Source: Gemmata sp. (lineage in GTDB: Bacteria; Planctomycetota; Planctomycetia; Gemmatales; Gemmataceae). From it: a stretch of 64,000 nucleotides of DNA. A program made the position numbers and the translations under genes. Shown in pieces: positions 16,810-27,200 of the stretch (its first letter is position 1; every line of letters begins with the position of its first letter). The notes beneath the pieces are model-generated. The model worked only from the letters and a program-made list of their open reading frames with translations, had not been told where the DNA came from and searched no databases. The DNA lies in contig JANWYJ010000013.1 in NCBI GenBank assembly GCA_025055115.1, positions 86,399 to 150,398 on the forward strand, read 5' to 3'.

Positions 16810-16839
16810 TTGATGCTGAAATCGTCCTCGGTTTATAAT
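16810..16839 (+). promoter_or_regulatory. Sigma70-type promoter for the AAA+ gene
   Basis: TTGATG (16810-16815), 18 bp, perfect TATAAT (16834-16839), 36 bp before the AAA+ start and directly after the terminator. Confidence 0.6.
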
Positions 16840-16874
16840 GCTTTCGTGAGTGCAGACCATTCCCAGGAAAGACA

Positions 16875-18287
16875 ATGACCGCACCCCGGCCCACGAACCT
16901 GCTCGAACTGCGCGCCAGTGGTTGGCAATCGCGATCGGTCAAATCTGAGCTGCGAGACAACTACCTGACCGCCTTGAAGGACGGCGCAACGCTCTTCCCC
17001 GGGATTGTGGGTTACGACGAGACTGTCATTCCCGAAATCAGCATCGCCATCCTCGCCGGGCACGACATGCTCTTTTTGGGCGAAAAAGGACAAGCCAAAA
17101 GTCGGCTCATGCGGTCACTGGTGCGGTTTCTCGATGAATACATCCCCTACCTCGATATTCCTGGCTGCCCCATTCACGAAGACCCCTACGCCCCCATCAC
17201 GAAAATGGGGCGTGAGTACCTCCGCAATACCCCTGAATCGAATGTTCGCATCGCCTGGTGGCACCGGAACGACCGGTACGCGGAACGACTCGCCCCGGGC
17301 ACGAAATTCGCTGATATCATTGGCGAAATCGACCCCGCCAAATTGGCTGCCGGCACCAGCATGAGCGCTGAGGAAGCTCTGCACTTTGGACTGATTCCGC
17401 GGATGCACCGCGGTATTTTTGCGATGAATGAGGTCCCCGAACTCGATGAACTGATTCAAGTGGGACTGTTCAACATTCTCGAAGAAAGAGATGTGCAAAT
17501 TCGCGGCTATCCCATCCAATTTGATCTCGATGTCCTGATTTTGTTCAGTGCCAATCCCAGCACCTACAACCGCAGCGGGAAAGTCATCCCACAACTCAAA
17601 GACCGCATCGGCTCTTTGATTCAAACGCACTATCCCCGGGAACGGGCGCTGGGCATTGAAATCATGGAGCAAGAAGCCGGCATCGACCTGGGGGGACCGT
17701 TCCCGGTGTTGGTTCCCTACTTCATGAAGGAGATCGTGGAACAAATCAGTATTTCCGCACGAAAAAGCAAGTATGTCGATCAGGCCAGCGGTGTCAGTGC
17801 CCGTTTCAGTATTGCCAATTACCGAACGATGATCGCCAGCGCTCGCCATCGCGGCGTACGGTTAGGGGAAAAACCGGCCGTTCCCCGCATCAGCGACCTG
17901 GGACATCTCCCCACCTCCGCATTAGGGAAGTTAGAGCTGGACTTGATGGGTTCGCATCAGATGAATGAAAAACAGGTGCTCGAGGCCATCGTCGCGGATG
18001 CCATCCGAACTGTCTTTGAAGAATATGTGGATACGCACGGTCTTGATGAAATCGCCGATGTGTTCAGCAAGGGAGTGAAAATTGAAGTCGGTGATATGCT
18101 GCCCAGCAGCGAATACGCCAAGCGGCTCAAACGGGTTCCCAAAGCCTGGGAAAAGGCTTTTGAAGTGAACGCCAGTGACTCCGAAGCCGTTCGCGCCAGC
18201 TGCGTGGAATTTATTCTCGCAGGTCTCTATGCCAGCGATCGCATCAGCCGAGCGACGCGCCACGGGCGCATCACATATGAGATTTAA
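16875..18287 (+). CDS. AAA+ ATPase, magnesium-chelatase subunit I/MoxR-like
   Basis: Cytoplasmic AAA+ ATPase of 470 residues. It shows a Walker A GEKGQAKS (about 64-71), a Walker B-like segment with the sensor region [36 protein letters not shown] sequence of ChlI/MoxR proteins (about 176-210), and a sensor FSANPSTYN. The ATG is preceded by AGGA. The next gene encodes a vWA-domain partner, a pairing known from magnesium chelatase (BchI/BchD) and MoxR systems, where the ATPase remodels or inserts metal into a client. No chlorophyll genes are present, so a chaperone-like role is more likely. Client unknown. Confidence 0.85.
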   Translation: MTAPRPTNLLELRASGWQSRSVKSELRDNYLTALKDGATLFPGIVGYDETVIPEISIAILAGHDMLFLGEKGQAKSRLMRSLVRFLDEYIPYLDIPGCPIHEDPYAPITKMGREYLRNTPESNVRIAWWHRNDRYAERLAPGTKFADIIGEIDPAKLAAGTSMSAEEALHFGLIPRMHRGIFAMNEVPELDELIQVGLFNILEERDVQIRGYPIQFDLDVLILFSANPSTYNRSGKVIPQLKDRIGSLIQTHYPRERALGIEIMEQEAGIDLGGPFPVLVPYFMKEIVEQISISARKSKYVDQASGVSARFSIANYRTMIASARHRGVRLGEKPAVPRISDLGHLPTSALGKLELDLMGSHQMNEKQVLEAIVADAIRTVFEEYVDTHGLDEIADVFSKGVKIEVGDMLPSSEYAKRLKRVPKAWEKAFEVNASDSEAVRASCVEFILAGLYASDRISRATRHGRITYEI

Positions 18288-18334
18288 CTAATAGCCGGAA
18301 GATTGATATCGATTCGCCACTATTGAGAAAAATC

Positions 18335-20047
18335 ATGAACCATGAGAAGAAACAAACAATTGGTGGTATCGTACATACCTATCAACGGTATGATCCTGTG
18401 AATTTTCCGCCCCCAACAGAAACTCCTCCCGACCTGATATCGCCATTGATGAATCATCTTTTGGCGTTTGGCGATCGTGAGGAATTCACGGAAGAGCAAC
18501 TCGCGAATGCCATTCGCATCGATGCGTCCCAAATTCATGGACTGGGACCGAGCCTCAACGCGCTTCGCGACATGTTGCTAGAACGCAAGCGAAAGATCCT
18601 GGCCACCTACGAAACACACTCCGTGCAAAAGACTGCGGCGAGGGAATTCCACAGAGTCGTCCAACGAGCCAAGCCTCCGCAAAAGCTCGCCGATCCGTTT
18701 TACCGAGCAGTCCGTGAGGAGCAACTGGCCGACTTCGATATGCTCTATTTTCGGCTTGGCGATGACTCAGATCCCTTTGCCCGACAATTGGTGCACATCT
18801 CGGCCACATTGGCCGATAAATATCAAATCGACGAATTAGTAGCCAAGTACGAATTCACGGGCCGACAACCGCTAACAATACCAGAGGCCCTCGAAATCAA
18901 AGATGAATTGGAAACAATCGACAAGCTACTCAAACAGATCGAAGAGGCGAAGAAGACAGCTCAACTCGCGATAATCGACATAGAAGACTTAGAAAAATTC
19001 GCCGAACCGGGGTCTATCGAAGCGTTGAAAGCACTCCAACAACAAATTGAGGACTACATCCGCGAGCAAGCCGAACAGCAGGGTCTCGAAAGCGACCAGC
19101 GCGGGAAATATCGTTTAACGCCGCGGGCATTAAAGCTCTTTCAATCGAAAATACTCACGCAAATCTTCAGCGAACTTCAGGCATCACGAACCGGTCGACA
19201 CCCAGAACCCGTCATTGGTGATGGCGCTGTGGAAACACCCCAGACCAAGGACTATGAATTTGGCGATAGTCTCACGCAAATGGATATCCCAGCCACCATC
19301 GTCAATGCATTATTGCGACAAGGACCCCATCTGCCAATCCGCATCCACACTGAGGACATTCAAATTCATCGTACGCAAGTGAATCCCAAGGTTGCTACCT
19401 GTGTGATCCTCGACATGAGCGGTTCGATGCGCTACGATGGTCAATATATCCATGTGAAACGGATGGGCTTGGCCATCGATGGTTTGATTCGCAGTGAATA
19501 TCCCGGCGATGCTTTACAATTCATTGAAATGTTTACCTTCGCCAAGCCACGACATGTCTCGGAGGTCCCCAAACTTCTACCAAAACCTGTCACCATATTC
19601 CATCCTGTCGTGAGGCTGAAGGCGGATATGAGCCTCCCAAACATGAACGAATATGCTATTCCCCATCATTTTACGAATATTCAACATGCACTACAATTGG
19701 CACGGCGTTACCTGAGTCATCAAAGTACTGTCAATCGGCAGATCGTCTTGATCACCGATGGGCTACCAACCGCCCACTTCGAAAACAGCACACTCTACAT
19801 GCTTTATCCCCCGGACCCACGAACCGAAGATGCCACTCTCCGCGAAGCGTTGCTCTGTGCCCGCGAAGGAATCACGATTAACATTTTTCTTTTGTCGAAC
19901 TGGAATCAATCAACCGAGGACGTCCAGTTTGCCTACCGCATGGCGCAGATGACGCGCGGGCGTGTGATCTTTACCGCGGGTCGCGATCTTGACCGTTATG
20001 TCATTTGGGATTACCTCAAACATCGTAAACAAATCATTTCTGGATGA
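18335..20047 (+). CDS. von Willebrand factor A domain protein, partner of the AAA+ ATPase
   Basis: 570 residues from ATG 18335; a TTG at 18323 is a weaker alternative. The N-terminal two thirds are helical and charged with a coiled-coil-like stretch (about 190-250, ELETIDKLLKQIEEAKK). The C-terminal vWA domain carries the MIDAS motif DMSGSM (about 364-369) and a later ITDG. Together with the preceding ATPase it matches MoxR/vWA or chelatase I/D-type pairs, in which the MIDAS protein recruits the client. Codon use is visibly AT-richer than in the ATPase gene. Its last base overlaps the next gene's ATG (ATGA). Confidence 0.82.
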   Translation: MNHEKKQTIGGIVHTYQRYDPVNFPPPTETPPDLISPLMNHLLAFGDREEFTEEQLANAIRIDASQIHGLGPSLNALRDMLLERKRKILATYETHSVQKTAAREFHRVVQRAKPPQKLADPFYRAVREEQLADFDMLYFRLGDDSDPFARQLVHISATLADKYQIDELVAKYEFTGRQPLTIPEALEIKDELETIDKLLKQIEEAKKTAQLAIIDIEDLEKFAEPGSIEALKALQQQIEDYIREQAEQQGLESDQRGKYRLTPRALKLFQSKILTQIFSELQASRTGRHPEPVIGDGAVETPQTKDYEFGDSLTQMDIPATIVNALLRQGPHLPIRIHTEDIQIHRTQVNPKVATCVILDMSGSMRYDGQYIHVKRMGLAIDGLIRSEYPGDALQFIEMFTFAKPRHVSEVPKLLPKPVTIFHPVVRLKADMSLPNMNEYAIPHHFTNIQHALQLARRYLSHQSTVNRQIVLITDGLPTAHFENSTLYMLYPPDPRTEDATLREALLCAREGITINIFLLSNWNQSTEDVQFAYRMAQMTRGRVIFTAGRDLDRYVIWDYLKHRKQIISG

Positions 20048-20775
20048 TTATCCGAGGCCGATTGGCAGATATTATTGTTGCCATGCCGTGGAGAATGAAC
20101 GTGCACACTGTGAGGTCGCTAATATTATGTTATCTTGTACTCATCGGTTGTGGGCAAACGCAGGCATCGGATAAGTATTTTGTGACGATTTTCGCTGCAG
20201 AAACTGTACCATTTGAGCCACGGAAAACGCATACCTTTGTCGTAGTGCATCATGTTGCCAATGATCGAATCCTTGAGCAACATCATATCAGTTGGTTCCC
20301 ACAAAGCCGGACCCTTCGCGGTGTAACACTACTGCCCGAAGCCGGTGTGAACCTAACCATCGAGGATACATTCGCCCACTGTCGGGAATACAACATGCAA
20401 GTGGCCGTATGGGGACCTTACGAAATCATGCCAGAGTTGTATGGGCGAATTAGGGATCAACGACGGAAATTAGAGAGTGGAGTTATTCGATATAAACCGA
20501 CAGATACACTGTATCCATCATGTATTGCGGCCAATTGTTATCATGCGATTTGGCAACCGATAGCACCCTGGAGAAAGTTTTCTGGAGCTTTTAACTGTGG
20601 CCATGCCAGTGGTGCAACAACGGTAGCATTATTCAGTCGGTGGATAGTTGAACACGCGCATACTTATGACGTGGTCTTGCAGGTGATGGTTCCACCGGAG
20701 CAGCCCATACAGCGGCGTGACTTTCACGATCGACCACGACGGATCGATGCCCTGCGTTCCTTCATGCTGAGATAA
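20044..20775 (+). CDS. Putative lipoprotein of unknown function
   Basis: 243 residues if read from ATG 20044, which overlaps the vWA gene stop; ATG 20095 (226 residues) would place the signal sequence at the true N-terminus and is plausible. A short hydrophobic run LILCYLVLIGC ends in a lipobox-like LIGC. The body has HHISWFPQSRTLRGV, an ANCYHAI segment and NCGHASGATTVALFSRWIV, but no motif I recognise. The spacing suggests co-expression with the AAA+/vWA pair. AT-rich compared with most of the window. Confidence 0.55.
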   Translation: MIIRGRLADIIVAMPWRMNVHTVRSLILCYLVLIGCGQTQASDKYFVTIFAAETVPFEPRKTHTFVVVHHVANDRILEQHHISWFPQSRTLRGVTLLPEAGVNLTIEDTFAHCREYNMQVAVWGPYEIMPELYGRIRDQRRKLESGVIRYKPTDTLYPSCIAANCYHAIWQPIAPWRKFSGAFNCGHASGATTVALFSRWIVEHAHTYDVVLQVMVPPEQPIQRRDFHDRPRRIDALRSFMLR

Positions 20776-20806
20776 GCAGTCGGGCAACAGATGCCAATTT
20801 TACCAA

Positions 20807-22132
20807 TTATCGTTCATCACCATCGTGACATGAAAATTCCGCGAGAGAGACCGCCTCAGTATCAATATGGATCTCCGAGAGTTCCGGTTGATAATCTGGT
20901 CCCAGGACATCGAGGACGGTCGGGTGTCGCTGCGGCTTTTCGGGAGAAACGAAATATCCATGAACTTCGACGGCCTTTTCGCGATATTCGTCGTACTCCA
21001 ATAGGAGGTGATGCAATTTTCGCAGCCGATAATGCGGTACAGTGGCAAACATGTGATGCGGCAGGTGATAATCTTGGCCCAAGGGAAAAACGGCAAAGCG
21101 AATTGGTGCCGCAACGAGAAATGTTCGAGTATTGTTTATCCATCCTCGGCCGCCATTGCCGTGCTGAACCAGTTGCCGAAGAATCATAAAGAACGCAAAT
21201 GACGTAAAAATCGGTACTATCCACAACAAGACGAAATAGAGAACGGCTGGGACTCCACTCACCTTCGAAATGGCAGCTAATGACGTGAGCATTCCACCCA
21301 TGTATCCCGTCCGCATGATCGACACATAACGGGACGGAATCACAGGTCGAAGCTTACTCTGATGAAACCTATCCGCAGGTAAGAGCAAGAAAATAGTTGC
21401 CGTGATCAACCAGAGTCCCATCGCAACATAAAACAACCACTGCCAATCTTCAATTACGTAATAAACTATTGTGAGTGATATGGCTAGCAATACCAGATAG
21501 ACCACGCCTACGATGACCGCAGTTTTCGATGGTTTTCGATCTTTGAAAAGATAGGGATTTTTGTCGGTACCGGTAGAATTGTACTGCGCCCGAATCCTCA
21601 TAAAACGAATGAGCCGAATGGGAGACATTTGGCGGATAAGAGCACGAAGAACTTCCTTTCGGGAAAGGGGAAATTCCAACCAGTGGCCACTCTTTTTCAA
21701 CTGCGAAACATCTGGGTCCCGATCGGGATCATTGACATACTGATGATGTGCTAAATGCTGAAGACGGTAGTGATAGATACTTGCAAACATCGGAAACATT
21801 GTCAGTATATCAGCCGCCAGATCGTTCAAGTAACGATTGCGAAACAGGATGTAGTGTGAGCCTTCATGAGCCAAGCCTGTCAACTGATGTTGCCCAGTGC
21901 CAACGAGTATAATCGCAATCACTGCTACAGGTACGGTCGTAATCCAATGAAGACCGAAATGGGAGTAATTCTCGAAGTACCAAACGGCAATCCCAATCAC
22001 ACAAATAAGGTAGAGGTAAGTTCTCAAAAGATACCACCAGTTCGTAAAATTATCGGTTTTCCGCAATTTTTGCAAAACCAATTTCAACTCCGGATCAGCA
22101 AGTGTTCGTTTCAAATCAAGACTTATCGACAC
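20807..22132 (-). CDS. Membrane fatty acid desaturase
   Basis: Integral-membrane di-iron desaturase, 441 residues. The start GTG 22132 is chosen because CAGGAG lies seven bases upstream; a TTG at 22174 would extend it by 14 codons across that site. The three histidine boxes are HEGSH (box 1), HLAHH within a YHYRLQHLAHHQY segment (box 2) and HLPHH in DYHLPHHMF (box 3). Hydrophobic pairs lie around 38-55, 65-85, 205-260 and 295-330. The family introduces double bonds into acyl chains, or hydroxyl or keto groups into related lipids. It follows an SDR gene with a 42-bp gap, so both may act on one lipid. AT-rich. Confidence 0.85.
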   Translation of the reverse strand: MSISLDLKRTLADPELKLVLQKLRKTDNFTNWWYLLRTYLYLICVIGIAVWYFENYSHFGLHWITTVPVAVIAIILVGTGQHQLTGLAHEGSHYILFRNRYLNDLAADILTMFPMFASIYHYRLQHLAHHQYVNDPDRDPDVSQLKKSGHWLEFPLSRKEVLRALIRQMSPIRLIRFMRIRAQYNSTGTDKNPYLFKDRKPSKTAVIVGVVYLVLLAISLTIVYYVIEDWQWLFYVAMGLWLITATIFLLLPADRFHQSKLRPVIPSRYVSIMRTGYMGGMLTSLAAISKVSGVPAVLYFVLLWIVPIFTSFAFFMILRQLVQHGNGGRGWINNTRTFLVAAPIRFAVFPLGQDYHLPHHMFATVPHYRLRKLHHLLLEYDEYREKAVEVHGYFVSPEKPQRHPTVLDVLGPDYQPELSEIHIDTEAVSLAEFSCHDGDER

Positions 22133-22174
22133 GGTGATCTCCTGAATGATGATGGCTGCCTGAATCAATACCAA

Positions 22175-22975
22175 TTATTCACTATAGAGCTTTTTGATTT
22201 TCCGCGCGATGAGCCAGTCGGTCAGTTTTGGAAAATAACGATTGAAGCGGAGTAAACGTTTGGCTTCTGTACCTAACACCACTTCCGATCGATTTTTCCT
22301 GATGGCCTCACACACACTGACGGCCACAAAATCGGGGGACATACCTTGGGCAAAATCCAATTTCGCTTTTCCCTCTTTTCTCAACCAGTTGTCTTGAAAT
22401 CCGCTATTCGTCATGCCAGGAATGATCGTAATAACATCGACTCCAAAGCGCACGAACTCAGCCCGCCAAGCCTCCGAAATACCGACCAAGGCAAACTTGC
22501 TGGCTGAGTATTCCGGCCATGCCGGCATTGCTTTCCGGCCGCACATTGAGGCCACATTGACGACCACTGGCTCTTCACCGCTCATCAGGTATGGCATGGC
22601 CAGCCGTGTCAACTCCACCGGTGCGAAGAAATTCACCTCCATCACTTTCCGACAAATTTCCTCGGTTGAATCGATGAAATGGCCCCAACTTCCAATCCCT
22701 GCGTTGTTGATGAGTAGGTCAATCCCACCCCATCTTTCCACTGTGGTGTCAACCAAGCGTTGTCGATCCTCAGCGACGGTGATGTCGCAGGGAATCACGA
22801 TGAGGGACACTTTGTCATTGTCTAGCTCTTGAGCCAGCGTGTTGAGCTTTTCGCTATTCCGCGAGGCGAGAGCCACATTGACACCCGCACGCACCAATGC
22901 GCGGGCCAGCGCTTGGCCAATACCGCCACTTGCACCCGTGAGGATGGCTCTTTTCCCGTGTAATGAGCGTCTCAT
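22175..22975 (-). CDS. Short-chain dehydrogenase/reductase
   Basis: NAD(P)-dependent Rossmann oxidoreductase, 266 residues. Cofactor motif TGASGGIG (14-21), NNAG (about 91-94) and the catalytic Ser-Tyr-Lys set (VASMCG, then YSASK) are intact, so it should be active. The C-terminus is extended and basic (RFNRYFPKLTDWLIARKIKKL), which could be amphipathic and membrane-associated. First gene of a two-gene unit with the desaturase, suggesting lipid metabolism. Substrate cannot be read from sequence. Confidence 0.85.
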   Translation of the reverse strand: MRRSLHGKRAILTGASGGIGQALARALVRAGVNVALASRNSEKLNTLAQELDNDKVSLIVIPCDITVAEDRQRLVDTTVERWGGIDLLINNAGIGSWGHFIDSTEEICRKVMEVNFFAPVELTRLAMPYLMSGEEPVVVNVASMCGRKAMPAWPEYSASKFALVGISEAWRAEFVRFGVDVITIIPGMTNSGFQDNWLRKEGKAKLDFAQGMSPDFVAVSVCEAIRKNRSEVVLGTEAKRLLRFNRYFPKLTDWLIARKIKKLYSE

Positions 22976-23111
22976 GGTCTTCTCACAAACTATGAACCTG
23001 GAAACTTAGTTTATCCAAATAACGTCGATAGATCTGAGGCAGGCTCCCTGATTGCGTTCGTCTGAGCAAACGCGCGCCGTTGCTGTTGATATCGTCGATA
23101 CAAATGGAATC

Positions 23112-24113
23112 CTAGTTATCTTCCTTCTTCTTGAAGAGATCGAGAAAACGATCCTCGTATTTTTTGAACAAACCGAGACGATCAAGTTCGCGTTTCAGCT
23201 CGAAGGCTTTTGATCGATCTGTGGCGGCACGAGCAAAGAGTTCCTCAATTTTCGCTTCGACGCTGGGCGCGATCGCTTCCTCGGGTTCTTCGTAGCGATA
23301 GCCGATCTTTTCGCGCGCTTCATCCTCGGCCTGTTCCTCGACATCCGGAGCGTACTCTCTTTCGTCTTCATGACCGCTGCTGATACCCGGTTGCGGGCCA
23401 TACTGCTCTTCCACGCGCTGGAGGAGTTCACCAAGTTGCTCTTCGACGGCCCGTCCCTGTTCGGCCAATTCTTCCAAGTCGATCTGGATACCCGTCATGG
23501 CCGTGAAAACTTCGAGAATTGCTAACGATGCTTTCGGAAACGGCACTTGAGCGAAAACTTGTGGCATCTCACCCAATAGACATTCTCCTCGTAAACCGCT
23601 GAGTGCCGCAGCCCCGAGAAGCACGCCATTCAGCCCGCCAATATTACCGTTTTTCAGAATCGTCAGATCAAGCTTCCGCAGCTCTTCAACCCCCTCTGGA
23701 TCCGTCGCCGCACCAAAGACGCGGCAGGGATGTTCGGGGCGCATGTTGGTGGCCATCGCCGCAAATGTGATGACCCGTTCGACACCGAGTTCTTTGGCAT
23801 AAGCGATCAGTTGCCGACAGAAAGGGAATTTGCCAATCGGAGGTTGGGCTTCGCCAACAAACAACAGCAAGTCATGCCGCTTTTGGGGATCGACCCAGAC
23901 AAAGAAGCGATTGCGCGGCCGGCGCGCCGGTTGAATCAGCCCATCGTTGACTTCCACATGATTCACATCAAAGAGATCTCCACCCTCGAATTCGGCAATC
24001 GCCGTCATTTCCAACTTCGACAGCAGGTAGACGCCGGCATTAATCGCCACATGCCCCATACCGGGCCACACCGCAACCAGCCACGGGTGGTTCAACTGAT
24101 TCAGTTCTGCCAT
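23112..24113 (-). CDS. PAC2 family protein
   Basis: 333 residues. The N-terminal 230 residues match the PAC2 (proteasome-assembly-chaperone-2-like) fold: WLVAVWPGMGHVAINAGVYL at the start, then EVNDGLIQPARRPRNRFFVW, FVGEAQPP and NGNIGGLNGVLLGAA. The tail (about 235-333) is highly charged and helical (repeated Glu/Lys, KYEDRFLDLFKKKEDN), likely a flexible or coiled-coil extension. PAC2 proteins occur in bacteria without proteasomes and their function there is undefined. No operon partner; divergent from the large membrane protein at 24287. Confidence 0.8.
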   Translation of the reverse strand: MAELNQLNHPWLVAVWPGMGHVAINAGVYLLSKLEMTAIAEFEGGDLFDVNHVEVNDGLIQPARRPRNRFFVWVDPQKRHDLLLFVGEAQPPIGKFPFCRQLIAYAKELGVERVITFAAMATNMRPEHPCRVFGAATDPEGVEELRKLDLTILKNGNIGGLNGVLLGAAALSGLRGECLLGEMPQVFAQVPFPKASLAILEVFTAMTGIQIDLEELAEQGRAVEEQLGELLQRVEEQYGPQPGISSGHEDEREYAPDVEEQAEDEAREKIGYRYEEPEEAIAPSVEAKIEELFARAATDRSKAFELKRELDRLGLFKKYEDRFLDLFKKKEDN

Positions 24114-24247
24114 GACGACTCTCCCGGGAATTTCAACACCCCATTGATCGTGTTTATTAGCATGATACGCGACGGCTTACGATCAACGACCAAAGATTCT
24201 CTCCGGGCAACCACGACGGCTCGCTTTCGCATAGACTGGATCACCAG

Positions 24248-24283
24248 AATGACTACTGAGACAACAATGACTACTGAGACTAC
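24248..24283. repeat. 18-bp tandem direct repeat, two copies
   Basis: AATGACTACTGAGACAAC (24248-24265) is followed directly by a copy with one mismatch (24266-24283), ending three bases before the next start codon. It may affect translation initiation. Confidence 0.9.
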
Positions 24284-24286
24284 GGG

Positions 24287-27200
24287 ATGGAGACGACTCA
24301 TTTTGGGGAATCGCCATTGTCAACGTCTAATCCATTGGAATCACTGCTCCAAGCCGTCGAACCCGCGCTGCGGCTAGTCCATGAACGACACCTGCGCCAG
24401 ATCGTGTACTATTTGCAGGATCGTGGGCAGCCATTGCCAACGAATACGGAGCTTCCCTTCTGGTTTCCGCGTTCGGACCTCATCGCTGCGGATGTACTGC
24501 CGGCACACATCTTGCACGGACCGGAGGAAAGACTCCTCCTGGTCACCAACCCCGATGATCGGTTGATCGATGATCAACCCTTGGCCGTCCAACTCCAAGT
24601 CTACTGGCGACTTCTGTTCCGTGCTGGCATCATGAAAGTGCTCGATGACAAATGGGCCAAGGGGACTCTCAACGAAACGACCTGTTCTGAGAAAATGAGG
24701 CGTTTGGGCGCCGCTGCGACACGCGAGATTCGTTTCGTGCTGGAATCGGATCATCTCATCGCTCGCAACGCGACCAACTACGACTGTTACCGCATGTTCG
24801 CCGCGATCTTCTTCGATCTGGCGTACTTTCTTCCGGCGGGCGTGCGGGAATACTTCCCGAGTTTGCCCGATTGGAACACTGTCCGTGCGATTTTGGCTGA
24901 CGACATCGACGCTGAACAGATCTATCGATCCGTACGGCCGGAAGGAGCTAGTGAAGTCACACCACCGATCCAATCGCCTGACGTCATCACAATCTCAGTG
25001 GGAGGTTATGGCCAGTCCGCGGTAACGGCCGACACTCTGGCCCGCATGCAGAAGCAAGCGACCGATGCCGCACAGAGGGGCAATGACGTTCGTGCTGCAA
25101 TCCTGCGCATGCAGGTGGCGATGGCTACCACGGGCTTTGAACGAGAACAATTCCTGAACCTGGCACTGGCGGACTTGCAAAGGCTCGTCCAGCGGCTGGC
25201 CCAATTCTATCAATGGAATTCGGCCACGACCGAACGATGGCAACAAGCCCTGCGTCCGTTACTGCCGTTGGCAGCCTCGGGCAATTGGCCCCGGGCGGCT
25301 CGTTGTCTTTATGAACTGCAACGGATTCCCGCAGATTTCTCACGCGAAGTCTACACTGTCGATTTACCGGAATATCTACGCAGTTTTGGTCGCCGCCCAA
25401 TTCGTCGGAAGCTGCCATTAGCTCGGCCTGTGATGGTGTTGATGACGCTCAGGAAGGCGTATCAGCAGCTTCTTCGTTCCGGGCTGAACGAGAGCGAACA
25501 GCATCGCTTGGCACAACTCCTCCATCATGAGATCCATCGCCAAGAAGCAGCGATTCGTCAGGAATTTCAACCCATTGTGACAGCGACCTTGAGCCGTTGT
25601 GGGCTGATTCCGCAAAACCGTGTGGAAGCGATCGCACGCGACAAAGTCGTGGCCGAATTGCTGGATCGGGTCTGTGAGCGTGGCTATCTTCGGATTGCTG
25701 ATCTTCGCGATGCTATTGCCCGCAATCAACTCAAACTCCCGGACCTGCGTGGACCGTGGGAATTCTTGCGCGGCGATGCCCTGCTGCGGACCGATGCGGA
25801 ACTGGCGGAAACCCTCGATGGTGTCTACCGCCGTGGCGAGTGCTATTTACGTTGGCTACAGCGATTCGTCTCCGTCTTTTTTGGAACTCCGTGGGGGCGG
25901 ATACTGACGCTCTATCTGGCATTACCCTTTGGTGGTTCATTCCTGACACTGATGTTCGCGGAGGAACTTCGTCATATCGGCCTATCCATTGGCGAATTCG
26001 TCGCGCGCTCGATGGGCGGGCGATCCCCCCAACCCGTTGCCACGCCAGCTCCCCTACACACGGACACCGAACACGCACCCGAGCCAGCCAACACGCCTCA
26101 ACCTCCTGAGGACATTCACTTTGATGAAGAAGAATTGGTGTTCGTGTGGTCGGAAGACATGGGGCAACCGGCCTTCGATCCGGTGGAGGGGGTCTTCGTC
26201 TGGATTGATGAAAAAGCCCGTGAGCAGGTCGTTCGCCATGTGCAAGACTTCTTCACGTCAACAGCTCGGCAAGACCCGGAAAGCCATCACCACCACGCTT
26301 CCTTGTTGGTGGCGTGGGAAACCATTGTGGCCTTTGGTTTTTTCCTTTTGCTGATGATACATGTGCCCGCGTTTCGCCACGGCGTGTATTCTTGCGCGCG
26401 CACTCTGTGGCACATCGCGAGCAAATTATTCTGGCAATGGCCGATTGCCGTTTGGCATTCCCCCCCGGTGAAGCGGATTCGCCAAAGCCGCTGGGTCCGG
26501 TTCATCGACCGTCATCTGAGTGTCCCCTTTCTCATGAGCCTGTTGGTACTGGCCATCGCCTTTCTGGTCGGTGTGAAATTATCCGTGTTGCTCTGGTTCG
26601 GTTGGTTGGTCTTTGTCGCCCTTGTGGTCTTCTACAACACTCCGACCGGCTGGGAGATTCAAGATCGGATCGCGGAGGCGATCTCGGATTGGTGGCGTGT
26701 TGTTCGTGTTAATCTGATACCTGGCTTGATTGCTACTTTTCTTGACCTCTTCCGCAGCTTGGCCAATTGGATCGAACGACAACTGTACGCTGTTGATGAG
26801 TGGATGCGTTTCCGCGGTGGCGATTCTCAAAAAGCCATCTGGTTGAAAGCGATTCTGGGACTCCTGTGGTTTCCCATCGCCTACCTGACGCGTTTTGTCT
26901 TTTATCTGTTGGTGGAACCGCAAGTGAACCCGGTCAAGCATTTTCCCGTCGTCACCGTTTCGCATAAAGTCATCTGGCCAATGGTTCCCCAATTAGCCCA
27001 ATGGACAGGCATTTCCCCCTGGACGATGGGCATGATCATCAATGGCATCCCCGGCATTTTTGGCTTTATCGCGTGGGAACTGAAGGAAAACTGGCGGCTT
27101 TATGCCGCGAACCGCTCCGCCAGCTTACCTCGAGTGATGGTCGGCTCTCACGGTGAATCGATGCGCGGCCTGCTCCGCCCGGGCTTTCACTCCGGTACCG

